Part shown: positions 24,882 through 33,689 of the stretch, one piece after another
Numbering within the stretch: the stretch's first letter is position 1
Layout of the letters: every line of letters starts with the position of its first letter
Assembly (NCBI RefSeq): GCF_027568515.1
Contig: NZ_JANKZF010000039.1
Span: 1 to 38,951, forward strand
Direction: 5' to 3'
Length of the DNA stretch: 38,951 bases
DNA from: Arthrobacter sp. HY1533
GTDB lineage: Bacteria > Actinomycetota > Actinomycetes > Actinomycetales > Micrococcaceae
Program-made: the position numbers and the translations under genes
Notes under the pieces: generated by a model
Database searches by the model: none
Told to the model about the DNA's origin: nothing
Seen by the model: only the letters and a program-made list of their open reading frames with translations

Positions 24882-27800
24882 ATGAAGTTACAACGAGGAA
24901 GGTCGATCGCGATTCTCAGTGCAGCCGTACTGATGTCGACGACCATGATGTTGGGAGCATCCGCCCCTGCGCTCGCGCAGCAGGTCAGCGGCACCGCACC
25001 GTTCATCAACTCCTGGCTGGTGTCCGGCCCGTTCGACACGGCCGTCGCCGACAAGCTCTACGGCTGCGAGGCGGCCTCGATCAAGAACCTCGCGGCGTCG
25101 GCCACAGCCACAGCATCCTCCGCGACACTGGCACCCAACCCGCCGTCGCAGCTGATCGACGGTGACACGCGCAAACAGTGGGTCACCCAGAACGACTCTG
25201 CCCCGACCGTCACCCTGACCTGGGCGACGCCGACGGCGATGAACGAAGTCAGCATCGCACAGTGGGGCGACAGCCGCCACGTCAACAAGTACTACGACAT
25301 CACGTTCACGCTAGCCGATGGCTCCACGGTCGTCTCGCCGCGTGTGAACAGCACGTCGGGCTCGTCGGCATCGCCCACGGTCTACATGCACGAGAGCATG
25401 CTGAAGAACGTCGTCTCGCTGACCATCGCGATCGACCACGGTCTCACCCCCTATCCGTCGATCACTGGCCTCTCCGAGGTCGAGGTCTACGAGCGTCCGG
25501 CGCCCGCAGAGGGCAGCGATGCGATCAGTCCCGTCGTCGGCGGTGAGCTCGCCGTGGGGGCGGAGTCCAGCGACTGGGAGTACTTCGACGACCGTCTGTT
25601 CAACCGCAACTACGACGACTACCAGGACCTGTCCGGCTACTTCGAGGTGAAGAAGGGCGAGGACACCCGCAACAAGTTTGTCTACGCCCACACCTACGTC
25701 TACAGCCCTGACGCACGCAAGGCGTTTGTGAACGTCGGCGCCAGTGGTTCGTACCGCCTTTACGTCAACGACAACTGCGTGACCGCACCCAGCAAGCCCG
25801 TCGAGGTGCAGAAGGACCTCACCCGTCAGGAGGTTGACCTGAAGGCCGGCTGGAACAAGGTGCTGCTGCAGATCGAGCACACCTACACCGAAGACGTGAA
25901 TGGTAACGGCGTGCCGATCGCCAAGGACCAGGATGTCGCCTACCTCGGCTTCTACGGTCGGGTCAGCGACAAAGACGGCAACCGGATCGACGACATCGTC
26001 ACCTCGGTGACGGGGCCTGCCGAGAAGCTGCAGATCGACACGCAGGCGCTCGACGGCGATGGCAAGGACAAGCTGCCGACCAATGCGCTGCCGACCGGCT
26101 ACCTCGAGTGGCCGTATGTGTGGAACAAGTCCACCACGAACAACAACTACGGCGTCTCGGCCTCGGCATTCCAGTTCAACGCGAGTGGCGGTGAGCCCGG
26201 GTACACCTGGAAGCTCGTCGACGGCGAACTGCCCAAGGGGCTCGAGCTGAACCCCGACGGCACGATCGCCGACGGCCTCGTGAACGGCAAGGCCGATCTG
26301 AACAGCACCAAGGGCATCATCAGCGGGGATGCCCGCATCGGCGACTACAAATTCACCCTGCAGGTGACGGATGCTGCGGGCGCGACAGCGAACAAGATGT
26401 TCACCCTCACGGTCAAGGACCGCCCGAACCGCAAGTTCGAAGAGGGCCGCGTCGGTGCACTCACGCACTCGACTCCGATCTACAAGTACTTCGTCGACCC
26501 GAACTACTCGGTCGACCAGTGGGCGCAGCGTGCCAAGGAACAGGGCCATTCGCTGGTGTCGATCGAGGCGCTGCAGCAGAACTACTACTGGCCTTCGAAG
26601 TTCGCCGACCCGGCGCACGACCGCAACAAGTACATGCCCAAGAGCGCCGACGGCAAGGTCGTTGACGGCCTGAAGCCGTTCGAAGAGGCGGTCAAGCGGT
26701 ACGGCATGGACTTCGGTCTCTACTACGCCACCGAGGGTGGCGGCCTGCAGCACTACTCGACTGATGTCTTCGTGCAGAACGTCGAGGACCTGCTGAAGCG
26801 CTACGAGCCCAGCTACCTGTACTTCGATGGCCCGCAGGCCATGCGCAGCGCGAACTACGACGTGATGTACAGCGCCGTGCGCAACCACAGCGCCGACGTC
26901 GTCATCGACTCGAACGCGTGGGGAGAGGAGTACGGCGATCCTGACCTGCGCACCGACGAGGCCTCGCACATTTACGCCAACACGGCACGCAACCATCTCG
27001 TCAAGCGCACTCCGATGGAGCCGTGGAAGATCGTGCTGACGGATCACGAGCGCTCGCCGTACTACGGGCAGCGCGATGACTTCCGCCTGGTGACGCAGGA
27101 GATGATCATGAACGTCGGCAGGGGCTATGTCGACAACAACGATCAGACCATCACGAACAGCCGCGGACCGAACTGGGATTCGCCGACGGATATCGCCACG
27201 CGCTACCCGCAGGCCGCTCAGGAGATGATGGACGTCCGCAACGGACTGGCTGACTGGTTCGCACCGGCATCCGGAATCAACCTGCACGAGTCGACCACCG
27301 GCACGACGCCGTTCTTCCTACCTGGATACGGATTCGACGACGACGCCCGCGGCAACTACGAGAAGTTCGCCTTCCCGAACGCGTCGACCGGCCCGCAGTG
27401 GGGCTACGCGACCGCGCGTGACAACGCCATCTACCTGCACATCCTGAAGGGACCGGACGGCAAGAAGGGCTTCGACGCGATCGCGAACGGCAAGCTCAGC
27501 ATCGGCGGCATCAAGGACAAGGTCACCAAGGTGACCTTGCTCAACGACGGATCGCCGGTCACCGGGGTGATGCAGAGCGGCACCGAGCTCGCGCTCGACC
27601 TGTCGGCCGTCACTGTCGACCCCGTCGACACGATCATCAAGATCGAGACCGACAGCAAGAAGCGCACCTACGAGCTGACGAACGCGACGATCGACTCGAC
27701 CCCGGTCGGCGGTGGCGGGCTCAAGCTCGTCGCGGGCGGGTACATGACATACCCGGCACTGCCGGCGAAGCTCGACAAGGTCGTCTTCAACGCCCCCGAT

Positions 27801-29747
27801 GAGCGGGTCGCGAAGGTCAACAAGAACGGCAACGTCATCCCCCGTTCCGACGGGTCGGTGAAGGTCGATCTTGAGGCGACGTCCGGCAAGATCACCAAGA
27901 AGGCATCCGTAACCATCACCGTGAAGGACGGCATCGCCTACATCGGGCAGGACCTGTCATCGGCCGTGCTGCGGATCGATGGCAAGGAGACCTTCGGAAC
28001 GTTCGCGATGGGCGCCAAGCCCGCGTACTCGCTCGACGGGCGCTCCGGCCACGGCCAGTCCGTCAGGCTGGATGCTGCCGACATCACATGGCACGCCGGC
28101 ATCGTCGACCTGACGGCAGGCACGAAGACTGAACCGGTCGTGATCAACGAGGTCGACACGTTCGACTTCGCCAAGGGCAAGCTGACGACGCCCCGCGTTG
28201 CTGAGCAGACCCGTGGTGTCGTGTGGGCCGAGGCGACGCTGGACGGCAAGACCGTCACCAGCAACCGGGTCTTCCTCGACCTGCTGCCGACGCGCGACGT
28301 CGCGGCAGCGGCGACCGTCACCACCAGTGATGAGTCGGATGCCGGGAAGAAGCTGACAGACGGCATCGTCATCGACGCAGCGCACCTGAACGGCTCCGGC
28401 TGGAGCGCGTCTGCGTCGGGCGCGTCGTGGGCGCAGTTCGACCTGGCGGCTCCCACCGAGCTGTCCAGCGTTGGCCTGTCGTTCAACAAGTCGGGCCAGC
28501 GCTACGCGAACGCGCCGCGCAAGGTCGTCATCCAGACGAGCATCGACGGCCAGACGTGGAAGGACGCGGTCTCCAGCAACGGACCAAGCGGCGGTGTCTA
28601 CTGGAACACGATCAACACCTACCCGGTGACCGGTCTCGCGCAGCACGTACGGATCTCGTTCCCCGAGGGTTCGGCGGGAGCATCCCTCGACCTGCTCGAG
28701 GTGCAGATTCAGGCCTCGCACGAGATGACCGGACTGTCGAGCATCATCGCGACGCCGAAGCTTGACAACGACCAGCGCACGGCGAAGGTCAGTGTTGCCG
28801 GGCTCGCGTTCGACGGCAGCGCGGTCTCGGTGGCGAATGGTGATGTGAAGATTGTCAGTGGGGATCGCAAGGTCGCCACTGTCGATGCGAAGGGCGTCGT
28901 TCGTGCGGTCGGCGAGGGCACGACGCAGGTCACTGTTCGTGCAACGGTCAATGGCTACCAGGCATCCGATGTCTTCTTCGTGAAGGTCGGTGCCGACGGC
29001 AAGATCTCGCTGCCGACTTACGTGCGCAGCGTGGACTTGTCGCTGAGTGGCGACAAGATCCGGGTGGATGAGCCGATCACCGCGACGGTGAAGACGACGC
29101 TGAACACCGGCGAGGTGGCCGATCCTGCGGATCTGACCACGACGTTCGAGTTCAGCGACGCACGTCTGAAGCAGGACGGCAGCACCATCGTGCTGACCGA
29201 GCCGGTCACCGGCGCGCTCACCGCCACGGTGCGCGCCACGGTCGTGAAGGACGGCCAGACGCTCACCTCGGCACCCGTGTCGCTGATCATGACGGGAGAC
29301 AACCTCGCCAGCACGGCCAGCGTGACTGTCTCGTCGGTGCGGGACCGCAACGGTGTGCCGAACGGCGACAACCAGGATGACCGCTACGTCGGAGCCAAGG
29401 CCGTCGACGGTGACAAGGCGACGTCGTGGGCATCCAAGCAGACGGATGTCTCGCCGTGGATCAAGCTCGACTTCGGGTCTGACGTGACCATCGACCGGGT
29501 CAACCTGATCGACCGCGGGCACGACGTCAATCAGATCGTCGAGGGTCTGCTGGAGTGGGAAGGCGGCAGCAAGTTCGTCACCGGGATCAAGTGGGACGGC
29601 CAGCCCGACAACATGATCACTCTGGATGCACCGGTGAAGACCTCGTGGCTGAAGTTCACGGTCGACCCGAACAACGTGTTCAACAACCAGGCGCACGGTG
29701 GTGAGGTCGGACTCGCCGAGTTCAGCGCGTTCGGTCCGAAGAACTAA
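24882..29747 (+). CDS. Large secreted multidomain glycosidase, GH29-like, with discoidin and Ig-like modules
   Basis: 1,621 residues from ATG 24882 (AAGGAG 5 bp upstream). The signal peptide ends near APALAQQ (~38). Order: F5/8 discoidin module (~65-205, AAGWSN-type pattern around LIDGDTRKQWVTQND), galactose-binding-like segment (~210-375), putative Ig module (~415-518, GYTWKLVDGELPKGLEL), TIM barrel (~520-835), beta-domain (~870-930, LSIGGIKDKVTKVTLL), BIG2 (~936-1020), discoidin (~1140-1278), BIG2 (~1280-1370), Ig-like (~1378-1470), final discoidin (~1475-1620). In the barrel, YLYFDGPQAM (D649) matches the position of the GH29 fucosidase nucleophile (family form WFDG), preceded by DFGLYYATEGG. 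No anchor is visible, so secreted. Large plant- or host-glycan enzymes have this build. The alpha-fucosidase call is an inference; another clan member is possible. Confidence 0.72.
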   Translation: MKLQRGRSIAILSAAVLMSTTMMLGASAPALAQQVSGTAPFINSWLVSGPFDTAVADKLYGCEAASIKNLAASATATASSATLAPNPPSQLIDGDTRKQWVTQNDSAPTVTLTWATPTAMNEVSIAQWGDSRHVNKYYDITFTLADGSTVVSPRVNSTSGSSASPTVYMHESMLKNVVSLTIAIDHGLTPYPSITGLSEVEVYERPAPAEGSDAISPVVGGELAVGAESSDWEYFDDRLFNRNYDDYQDLSGYFEVKKGEDTRNKFVYAHTYVYSPDARKAFVNVGASGSYRLYVNDNCVTAPSKPVEVQKDLTRQEVDLKAGWNKVLLQIEHTYTEDVNGNGVPIAKDQDVAYLGFYGRVSDKDGNRIDDIVTSVTGPAEKLQIDTQALDGDGKDKLPTNALPTGYLEWPYVWNKSTTNNNYGVSASAFQFNASGGEPGYTWKLVDGELPKGLELNPDGTIADGLVNGKADLNSTKGIISGDARIGDYKFTLQVTDAAGATANKMFTLTVKDRPNRKFEEGRVGALTHSTPIYKYFVDPNYSVDQWAQRAKEQGHSLVSIEALQQNYYWPSKFADPAHDRNKYMPKSADGKVVDGLKPFEEAVKRYGMDFGLYYATEGGGLQHYSTDVFVQNVEDLLKRYEPSYLYFDGPQAMRSANYDVMYSAVRNHSADVVIDSNAWGEEYGDPDLRTDEASHIYANTARNHLVKRTPMEPWKIVLTDHERSPYYGQRDDFRLVTQEMIMNVGRGYVDNNDQTITNSRGPNWDSPTDIATRYPQAAQEMMDVRNGLADWFAPASGINLHESTTGTTPFFLPGYGFDDDARGNYEKFAFPNASTGPQWGYATARDNAIYLHILKGPDGKKGFDAIANGKLSIGGIKDKVTKVTLLNDGSPVTGVMQSGTELALDLSAVTVDPVDTIIKIETDSKKRTYELTNATIDSTPVGGGGLKLVAGGYMTYPALPAKLDKVVFNAPDERVAKVNKNGNVIPRSDGSVKVDLEATSGKITKKASVTITVKDGIAYIGQDLSSAVLRIDGKETFGTFAMGAKPAYSLDGRSGHGQSVRLDAADITWHAGIVDLTAGTKTEPVVINEVDTFDFAKGKLTTPRVAEQTRGVVWAEATLDGKTVTSNRVFLDLLPTRDVAAAATVTTSDESDAGKKLTDGIVIDAAHLNGSGWSASASGASWAQFDLAAPTELSSVGLSFNKSGQRYANAPRKVVIQTSIDGQTWKDAVSSNGPSGGVYWNTINTYPVTGLAQHVRISFPEGSAGASLDLLEVQIQASHEMTGLSSIIATPKLDNDQRTAKVSVAGLAFDGSAVSVANGDVKIVSGDRKVATVDAKGVVRAVGEGTTQVTVRATVNGYQASDVFFVKVGADGKISLPTYVRSVDLSLSGDKIRVDEPITATVKTTLNTGEVADPADLTTTFEFSDARLKQDGSTIVLTEPVTGALTATVRATVVKDGQTLTSAPVSLIMTGDNLASTASVTVSSVRDRNGVPNGDNQDDRYVGAKAVDGDKATSWASKQTDVSPWIKLDFGSDVTIDRVNLIDRGHDVNQIVEGLLEWEGGSKFVTGIKWDGQPDNMITLDAPVKTSWLKFTVDPNNVFNNQAHGGEVGLAEFSAFGPKN

Positions 29748-29757
29748 GCGCAGAATG

Positions 29758-29799
29758 CAAGGGGTGGGGGTGAGCCATGCGGCTCACCCCCACCCCTTG
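29758..29799 (+). terminator. Terminator hairpin after the large secreted gene
   Basis: Perfect 19-bp stem, arms 29758-29776 and 29781-29799 (CAAGGGGTGGGGGTGAGCC and complement), ATGC loop, 11 bp after the stop. Confidence 0.9.
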
Positions 29800-29944
29800 G
29801 AGGTTGCAAAAGGTCGGGGTGAGACTTCCCGACGCACTGGCAGGGTTCATTCAACAAAATAATTGGTCAATCCTTACGTGACCTGGATCCACCAGGCACT
29901 GACGGACGACATCCGGCTTCTGATTCTCAGAGGAACACAGAGTC

Positions 29945-30660
29945 ATGGCGAATCCACGAAAGTGGGCACGCGTCTGACGGCCGTTGTGGTGACGTTGGCG
30001 ATGGGGGTGGGCGGCCTGCTGGTCGCGGCGCCGCCAGCGACAGCAGAAGACACGGCAGCGCCACGCACCGATGCGGCGCCGGCGGGGCATCCGCAGCAGA
30101 GTGGGGGAAGCTCTCCGCGATGCTGGACCAGTACAAGGGCGTCTACACGTCGGACACGAAGCGGGCTCCCGTGGGACACGAATTACGCACCGGACGGGCC
30201 GCTCATGGGGAACGGCACCCTGTTCGGCTTGGTCGCGGGTGACCGCAAGACGCAGAATGTGTACCTCCCGCGCAGCGACATGTGGCGGGATCGCTCGTCC
30301 AACAACGGGCAGCAGTACACGGCTCTGGGCGGGCTCACGATCGGCATGCAGGCGCCGTCCAGCCTTGCTGACGGCAAGAGTGTGACCGCCAGTGGATATA
30401 TCGCCGCGAACCAAGCACTCGAAATGCTCAGGGACGGTCTCGACAGCACGAAATGGTGCGCCACGCTTGCGACCAACGGCGGTAGCTCGGTGTAATGGGT
30501 GGTCATTGATTTGGGATCGATGCAGGATGTGGGCCGCTGGGTGGTTCGGCATGCGTCGTCCAGCGGCGAGACGTCAGCCTGGAACACGCGCGACTTACGG
30601 CTGCAGTACTCCAACCAGGAGTCGCCTGAGGGGGCGAACGATGCTGCCTCAATGATGACG
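29945..30660 (+). pseudogene. Decayed secreted glycosidase (GH95-like N-domain plus discoidin piece)
   Basis: AGAGGAA precedes ATG 29945 (MANPRKWARV), whose frame stops at once. The signal peptide continues in another frame (RLTAVVVTLAMGVGGLLVAA ... ATAED). The next part, WGKLSAMLDQYKGVYTSDTK, is in a third frame, then LPWDTNYAPDGPLMGNGTLF and DMWRDRSSNNGQQY return to the second. This GNGTL...SDMW pattern resembles the N-terminal domain of GH95-type fucosidases. After GGLTIGMQ the sequence jumps to a discoidin module (VTASGYIAANQAL, DSTKWCATL), interrupted by TAA 30493-30495 and resumed in frame (WVVIDLGSMQDVGRWVVRHA). It has at least three frameshifts, one nonsense codon and loss of the catalytic domain. 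The 3' end fades near 30660. Confidence 0.8.
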
Positions 30661-30821
30661 CAGCCGTCGGCAGGGAGTTCCCACCACGTCATACAAAACT
30701 CATACTTTTGAAGGCACAGCAGCCACCATTTAGTAGCTTGTATTGTTGCAATCAAACCATGCAAGAACAGGCCAAAATGGCCCATTGGCAGCGAGAAACC
30801 CAGCGTTGGCTTGAGAGCGGG

Positions 30822-30867
30822 GGTCGTCGGTTCGAATCCGACAGGGGGCCCTCGAGTTTTGAGGGCC
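30822..30867 (+). other. tRNA 3'-half fragment (T-arm and acceptor strand)
   Basis: GTCGG TTCGAAT CCGAC forms a canonical 5-bp T-stem with a 7-base loop, followed by AGGGGGC as the acceptor 3' strand. No D-arm, anticodon arm or matching GCCCCCT 5' strand is found upstream, so this is only the 3' part of a tRNA, as left by integrases that use tRNA 3' ends. A 7-bp hairpin GGCCCTC/GAGGGCC (30847-30867) overlaps its end. Confidence 0.65.
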
Positions 30868-30892
30868 AAAAGCCAGGATTTACGGAGTTTTT

Positions 30893-30928
30893 CGCAATGG
30901 CGGGGTGGTTTTCCACCCCGCCATTGCG
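30893..30928. terminator. Terminator hairpin inside the scar region
   Basis: Perfect 16-bp stem, arms 30893-30908 and 30913-30928 (CGCAATGGCGGGGTGG and complement), TTTT loop. It lies between the two T-arm repeats; it may be the terminator of the original tRNA or of a lost gene. Confidence 0.75.
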
Positions 30929-31130
30929 CTTCTAAATGCTTGTGGCATTCGAACGCAACGGTCGTCGGTTCGAATCCGAGATTGGGTTGGGGCGGTGCCG
31001 CTGACCTGCGACTTTGCTGCGGGGGAGTGGCATCGAGATACGCCGTTCCGACCGAACTCATTAAAAACTCATTAAATTGATTTCCGGCCCGTATCGGGTT
31101 TGGCCCTTGCAGAGGCATCCTTTGGCGTTG

Positions 31131-31737
31131 TCCTGACTTCGAGGGACGTGGCTATTTGGTTGCCGCGTAGATCAGAGTCCCGTTGGCCGCGCCGTGGAAT
31201 TCCGCTGCACGACTTTCGCGCTGGTCTCGTCCTGCAAATGATCCAAGGTGGGGACGGTTCAACAACTTAGTAAGTACCATCTTGGATGAAAAACATAGGC
31301 GGCTACCGGTAGTCCAAGAGAGTGCAATCGACGGACGGGTGTAAATAGAGTGTAAGGCTTGCGATGAGCCCCTAGAATCCTGAGGCCCGCCCCATTTATG
31401 AAAGCTCCAGAGGCATGAGTACGTCCTGGATGATTGTCGGCCTACAGAGCCCGGGTCGGCTGCTTCCAGCACAACCTTCCCACCGTCAGGCAAGGTGAGG
31501 TTGAGGATGTGCAGTTCGCCGTACGACGACTGCCGTGGGCGGATCCCAGCGCGGAATCAATGCTGCACTCGGGATTCAAGATGCAGAAGAAAACCCAGAG
31601 CGATGGTCGAGTGTCAACAAGGCATCGGTGTGGCGAGCCGCGTCCGGATGCATGCGGGTGAGTGCAACACCTGTGCAGTCGATGCACTCGAGGGGTGTTC
31701 GGACGGCCTCCGTGACGTCAAGATTGCCCTCTCCGGT
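31131..31737. other. Degenerate stretch with short coding-like relics
   Basis: About 600 bp with no intact gene. On the minus strand, 31420-31520 can be read as SYGELHILNLTLPDGGKVVL and 31590-31715 as DVTEAVRTPLECIDCTGVAL then TRMHPDAARHTDALLTLDHR, which have coding composition but belong to different frames. I cannot assign a family. They are probably remains of one or two genes upstream or downstream of the tetrose-type isomerase operon. Confidence 0.4.
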
Positions 31738-32505
31738 CTATGTCAGTACGCCTCGGACCTGCTTGTTCACCTGATCTGCCTCATCCAATACAGCGAACAG
31801 CTTGTCGGCATCATGCGCATGACGTCCTAGGAACAGGCCGTCGGCGTCACTACCCAGCCGCGTAAGCATTCCGGGCCCTGCCGACCCGCCATAGATGACC
31901 GCACTTCCCCGCCGCACCGAGTCTTTGTCCAGGCTAGAGCGCAAGAAGCGGGTAACGGCAACGATGTGCCTCTTGGGGGCGGGTTGAGCGGCTCCGATGG
32001 CCCACACTGGTTCGTAAGCGACGATAATGGGGCCAGCCGGAGCGCTAACTAGGCTCGCCGCGAGCTGCTCAACCGCAGAATGGGCGGCGTCAGCTATGCC
32101 TGAGCGCTCCGCCTCACCGACACATATGACGGGCGTTACACCCGCACGGAGCGCGGCGGCGGCTTTCGCGGCTGTAGTGCCGTCGCTTTCGAAGAATAGT
32201 CGGCGTCGTTCGGCGTGACCTACCTCGACGACGCCCACACCGATCTCGGCCAATTCCTCGGCGGTCACTTCGCCGGTAGTAGCTCCCGACTCATACTCGG
32301 AGACATTCTGTGCACCAACGACAACCGGTGTGCCCGAAAAGGCGTCGAGGGCTGGGAGGATCTGTAGGTATGTCGGCGCCACGAAAAGTCGGACATCCCT
32401 CGTGAGCAGTGCCGGGTGGACGGCCGCGCGCTCGGCGACGCGACCGAACCAGTCGCCGGCCTGACTGTGCGTGAAGTAGGTCTTGAGGCTGACTCCGATA
32501 GTCAA
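31738..32505 (-). CDS. Triosephosphate isomerase-like protein, probably tetrulose-phosphate isomerase
   Basis: 255 residues, TIM length, beginning at TTG 32505, which overlaps the RpiB-like stop (TTGA). Catalytic set in place: Lys in VSLKTYF (K8), His in VEVGHAERR (H97), Glu in [10 protein letters not shown] (E165), phosphate loop VIYGGSAG. The N-terminal Asn-Trp-Lys of true TIM (GNWKMN) is replaced by VSLKTY and VGHSERR by VGHAERR, as in EryH/LerI-type enzymes that turn L-erythrulose 1-phosphate into D-erythrulose 4-phosphate. The 4-bp coupling to an RpiB-like gene supports this over glycolytic TIM. Cytoplasmic. If tetritol catabolism is intended, a kinase is missing from the window. General TIM function is near certain; the tetrose role is inference. 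Confidence 0.85.
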   Translation of the reverse strand: MTIGVSLKTYFTHSQAGDWFGRVAERAAVHPALLTRDVRLFVAPTYLQILPALDAFSGTPVVVGAQNVSEYESGATTGEVTAEELAEIGVGVVEVGHAERRRLFFESDGTTAAKAAAALRAGVTPVICVGEAERSGIADAAHSAVEQLAASLVSAPAGPIIVAYEPVWAIGAAQPAPKRHIVAVTRFLRSSLDKDSVRRGSAVIYGGSAGPGMLTRLGSDADGLFLGRHAHDADKLFAVLDEADQVNKQVRGVLT

Positions 32506-32990
32506 CGGTGCTCTCGTCTGCTCCAACGGTCCTCGTATTCCTGGATCACGGCTACTTTGCTCGCAGAAGCCGACGCGGTGTCGAAACGGTAGGTGAGCCA
32601 TTCGCACACCAATCGACGGGCTAGTTCGACACCGACGATACGCTGGCCAATCGTGAGCACCTGGGCGTTGTTGGAGAGCACGCTGCGCTCGACTGAGAAC
32701 GGGTCATGAGCAGTGACGGCACGCACACCGGCCACCTTGTTAGCTGCGATGGCCATACCGAGACCGGTACCGCAAATTAACAAGGCACGATCAGCAAGGC
32801 CCGAAGCTACTTGCTCGGCGGCTTCGAATGCAACCAGAGGATAGAGGGCGTGACTGCCGATGCCCACATCAATGACCATCGAGACCCCCGGGTTGGTTTC
32901 GAGATCGCGTTTGAGGATTTCCTTGTAGTCATGGCCGGCGTCGTCGCTGCCAATCAATATGCGGAGAGGAGAAAAACTCTTATGCGTCAT
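32502..32990 (-). CDS. RpiB/LacAB-family sugar-phosphate isomerase, probably D-erythrulose 4-phosphate isomerase
   Basis: 162 residues from ATG 32990 (AGGA 8 bp upstream); a longer in-frame extension would overlap the HAD gene and has no family-like sequence. N-terminal strand [13 protein letters not shown], catalytic Cys in [20 protein letters not shown] (C73). The region [20 protein letters not shown] replaces the SRxHNDANVL of ribose-5-phosphate isomerases; SNNAQVL is the form I associate with EryI/DerI enzymes that convert D-erythrulose 4-phosphate to D-erythrose 4-phosphate. It follows the HAD gene by 73 bp and is translationally coupled to the TIM-like gene. Assignment to the family is firm; the exact substrate is inference from the pairing. 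Confidence 0.87.
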   Translation of the reverse strand: MTHKSFSPLRILIGSDDAGHDYKEILKRDLETNPGVSMVIDVGIGSHALYPLVAFEAAEQVASGLADRALLICGTGLGMAIAANKVAGVRAVTAHDPFSVERSVLSNNAQVLTIGQRIVGVELARRLVCEWLTYRFDTASASASKVAVIQEYEDRWSRREHR

Positions 32991-33063
32991 GTCTGGGATC
33001 CTATTTCTGCCGTAGGAACACCAGCAAGCGCCGCCACTAACAGCGTGAACTGATTGCTGCGGG

Positions 33064-33639
33064 TCATCTGTGTGAGCGATTCTGAATCGACTGCGCGCTG
33101 ATGAATGCGAGCCCGCACTGCCGTGCGAGCGTCCGGTCGGATGCGGTGTTCCCGATGTAAATAGCTTCCTCTCGATCGGGGAAGGCTTCAAGACAGTCGC
33201 GTAGCATCAGTTCTTTGGACGCGGGCGTGTTCGTTGTCCGGCCCAATACGAGCGCAAAGTGGTCGTAGACTCCGGCTTCCAGGAGCATAGCCTGCGTCCA
33301 GCTCTCCTCGCTGTGGCTAATGGCGCACGCAATGGTTCCGCGTGATGCGATGAACTCCATGACATCGACGTTAATATCGACCGGCTGAACGACCTGGGCA
33401 AGTTCGCGCTTCCGTTTCGCAATTTGCATGGCGGTCGTCTGGGGCATATTCAGCGAGCGTGCAGTCGAGAAGCTGTCGTTGCCGGCGGCGAACGATAGCT
33501 CTATGGCAGAAAGATGGGGCTCTCGGTCATAGCCGTAGTGTGCAAGCGCTGAACGCCACGCCGCGAGGTGTAGGTCGTCCGTATTCAGGATGGTTCCTCC
33601 TACATCGGAGATGACCAGCGAAGATGCTCCACCGTCCAT
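33064..33639 (-). CDS. HAD-superfamily hydrolase with altered DxD motif
   Basis: 191 residues. Motif I is [12 protein letters not shown]: the nucleophile D12 is present, but the residue two on, normally the general acid Asp, is Gly (DVG). Phosphonatase-type HAD enzymes have Ala there, so this protein may use another mechanism or a Lys from the cap. Motif II is AISHSEES, motif III Lys in ASKELMLRD, and motif [12 protein letters not shown] carries a terminal Asp. A helical cap lies between residues ~20 and 90. Weak AGAGAAACC precedes ATG 33639. First gene of the minus-strand set with the RpiB-like and TIM-like isomerases, and divergent (50 bp) from a nucleotidyltransferase. Substrate unknown; a phosphate-ester or C-P substrate is possible. 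Confidence 0.8.
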   Translation of the reverse strand: MDGGASSLVISDVGGTILNTDDLHLAAWRSALAHYGYDREPHLSAIELSFAAGNDSFSTARSLNMPQTTAMQIAKRKRELAQVVQPVDINVDVMEFIASRGTIACAISHSEESWTQAMLLEAGVYDHFALVLGRTTNTPASKELMLRDCLEAFPDREEAIYIGNTASDRTLARQCGLAFISAQSIQNRSHR

Positions 33640-33689
33640 AGCGGTTTCTCTGCTTCCAATAAGTGATGCCTGTACTGCAGGATAGTGCC

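Larger units (their letters stand above)
30822..30979 (+). repeat. Direct repeat pair, candidate attachment sites
   Basis: The 20-mer GGTCGTCGGTTCGAATCCGA occurs at 30822-30841 and again, identically, at 30960-30979, 138 bp apart. Only the first copy continues into the tRNA acceptor sequence. The pair looks like two att cores left by insertion and loss of elements at a tRNA 3' end. Confidence 0.65.
30670..31130. other. Integration-scar region without intact genes
   Basis: About 460 bp following the glycosidase pseudogene. It holds an AT-rich segment (30690-30780), two T-arm-like direct repeats, and one strong terminator hairpin. Long open frames on both strands here contain GFEPTT-type peptides, which are the antisense translation of tRNA T-arms and not real proteins. 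Confidence 0.6.

Noticed and set aside
30776-30850. Complete tRNA gene
   Set aside because: Only the T-arm and acceptor 3' strand are present; no D-arm, anticodon arm or 5' acceptor strand.
30822-30979. CRISPR repeat unit
   Set aside because: Only two copies, 138 bp apart, and the repeat is a tRNA T-arm.
30183-31118. Long minus-strand open frame with two GFEPTT peptides
   Set aside because: GFEPTT is the antisense translation of tRNA T-arm sequence; the frame crosses a pseudogene, a terminator and repeats and has no ribosome site.
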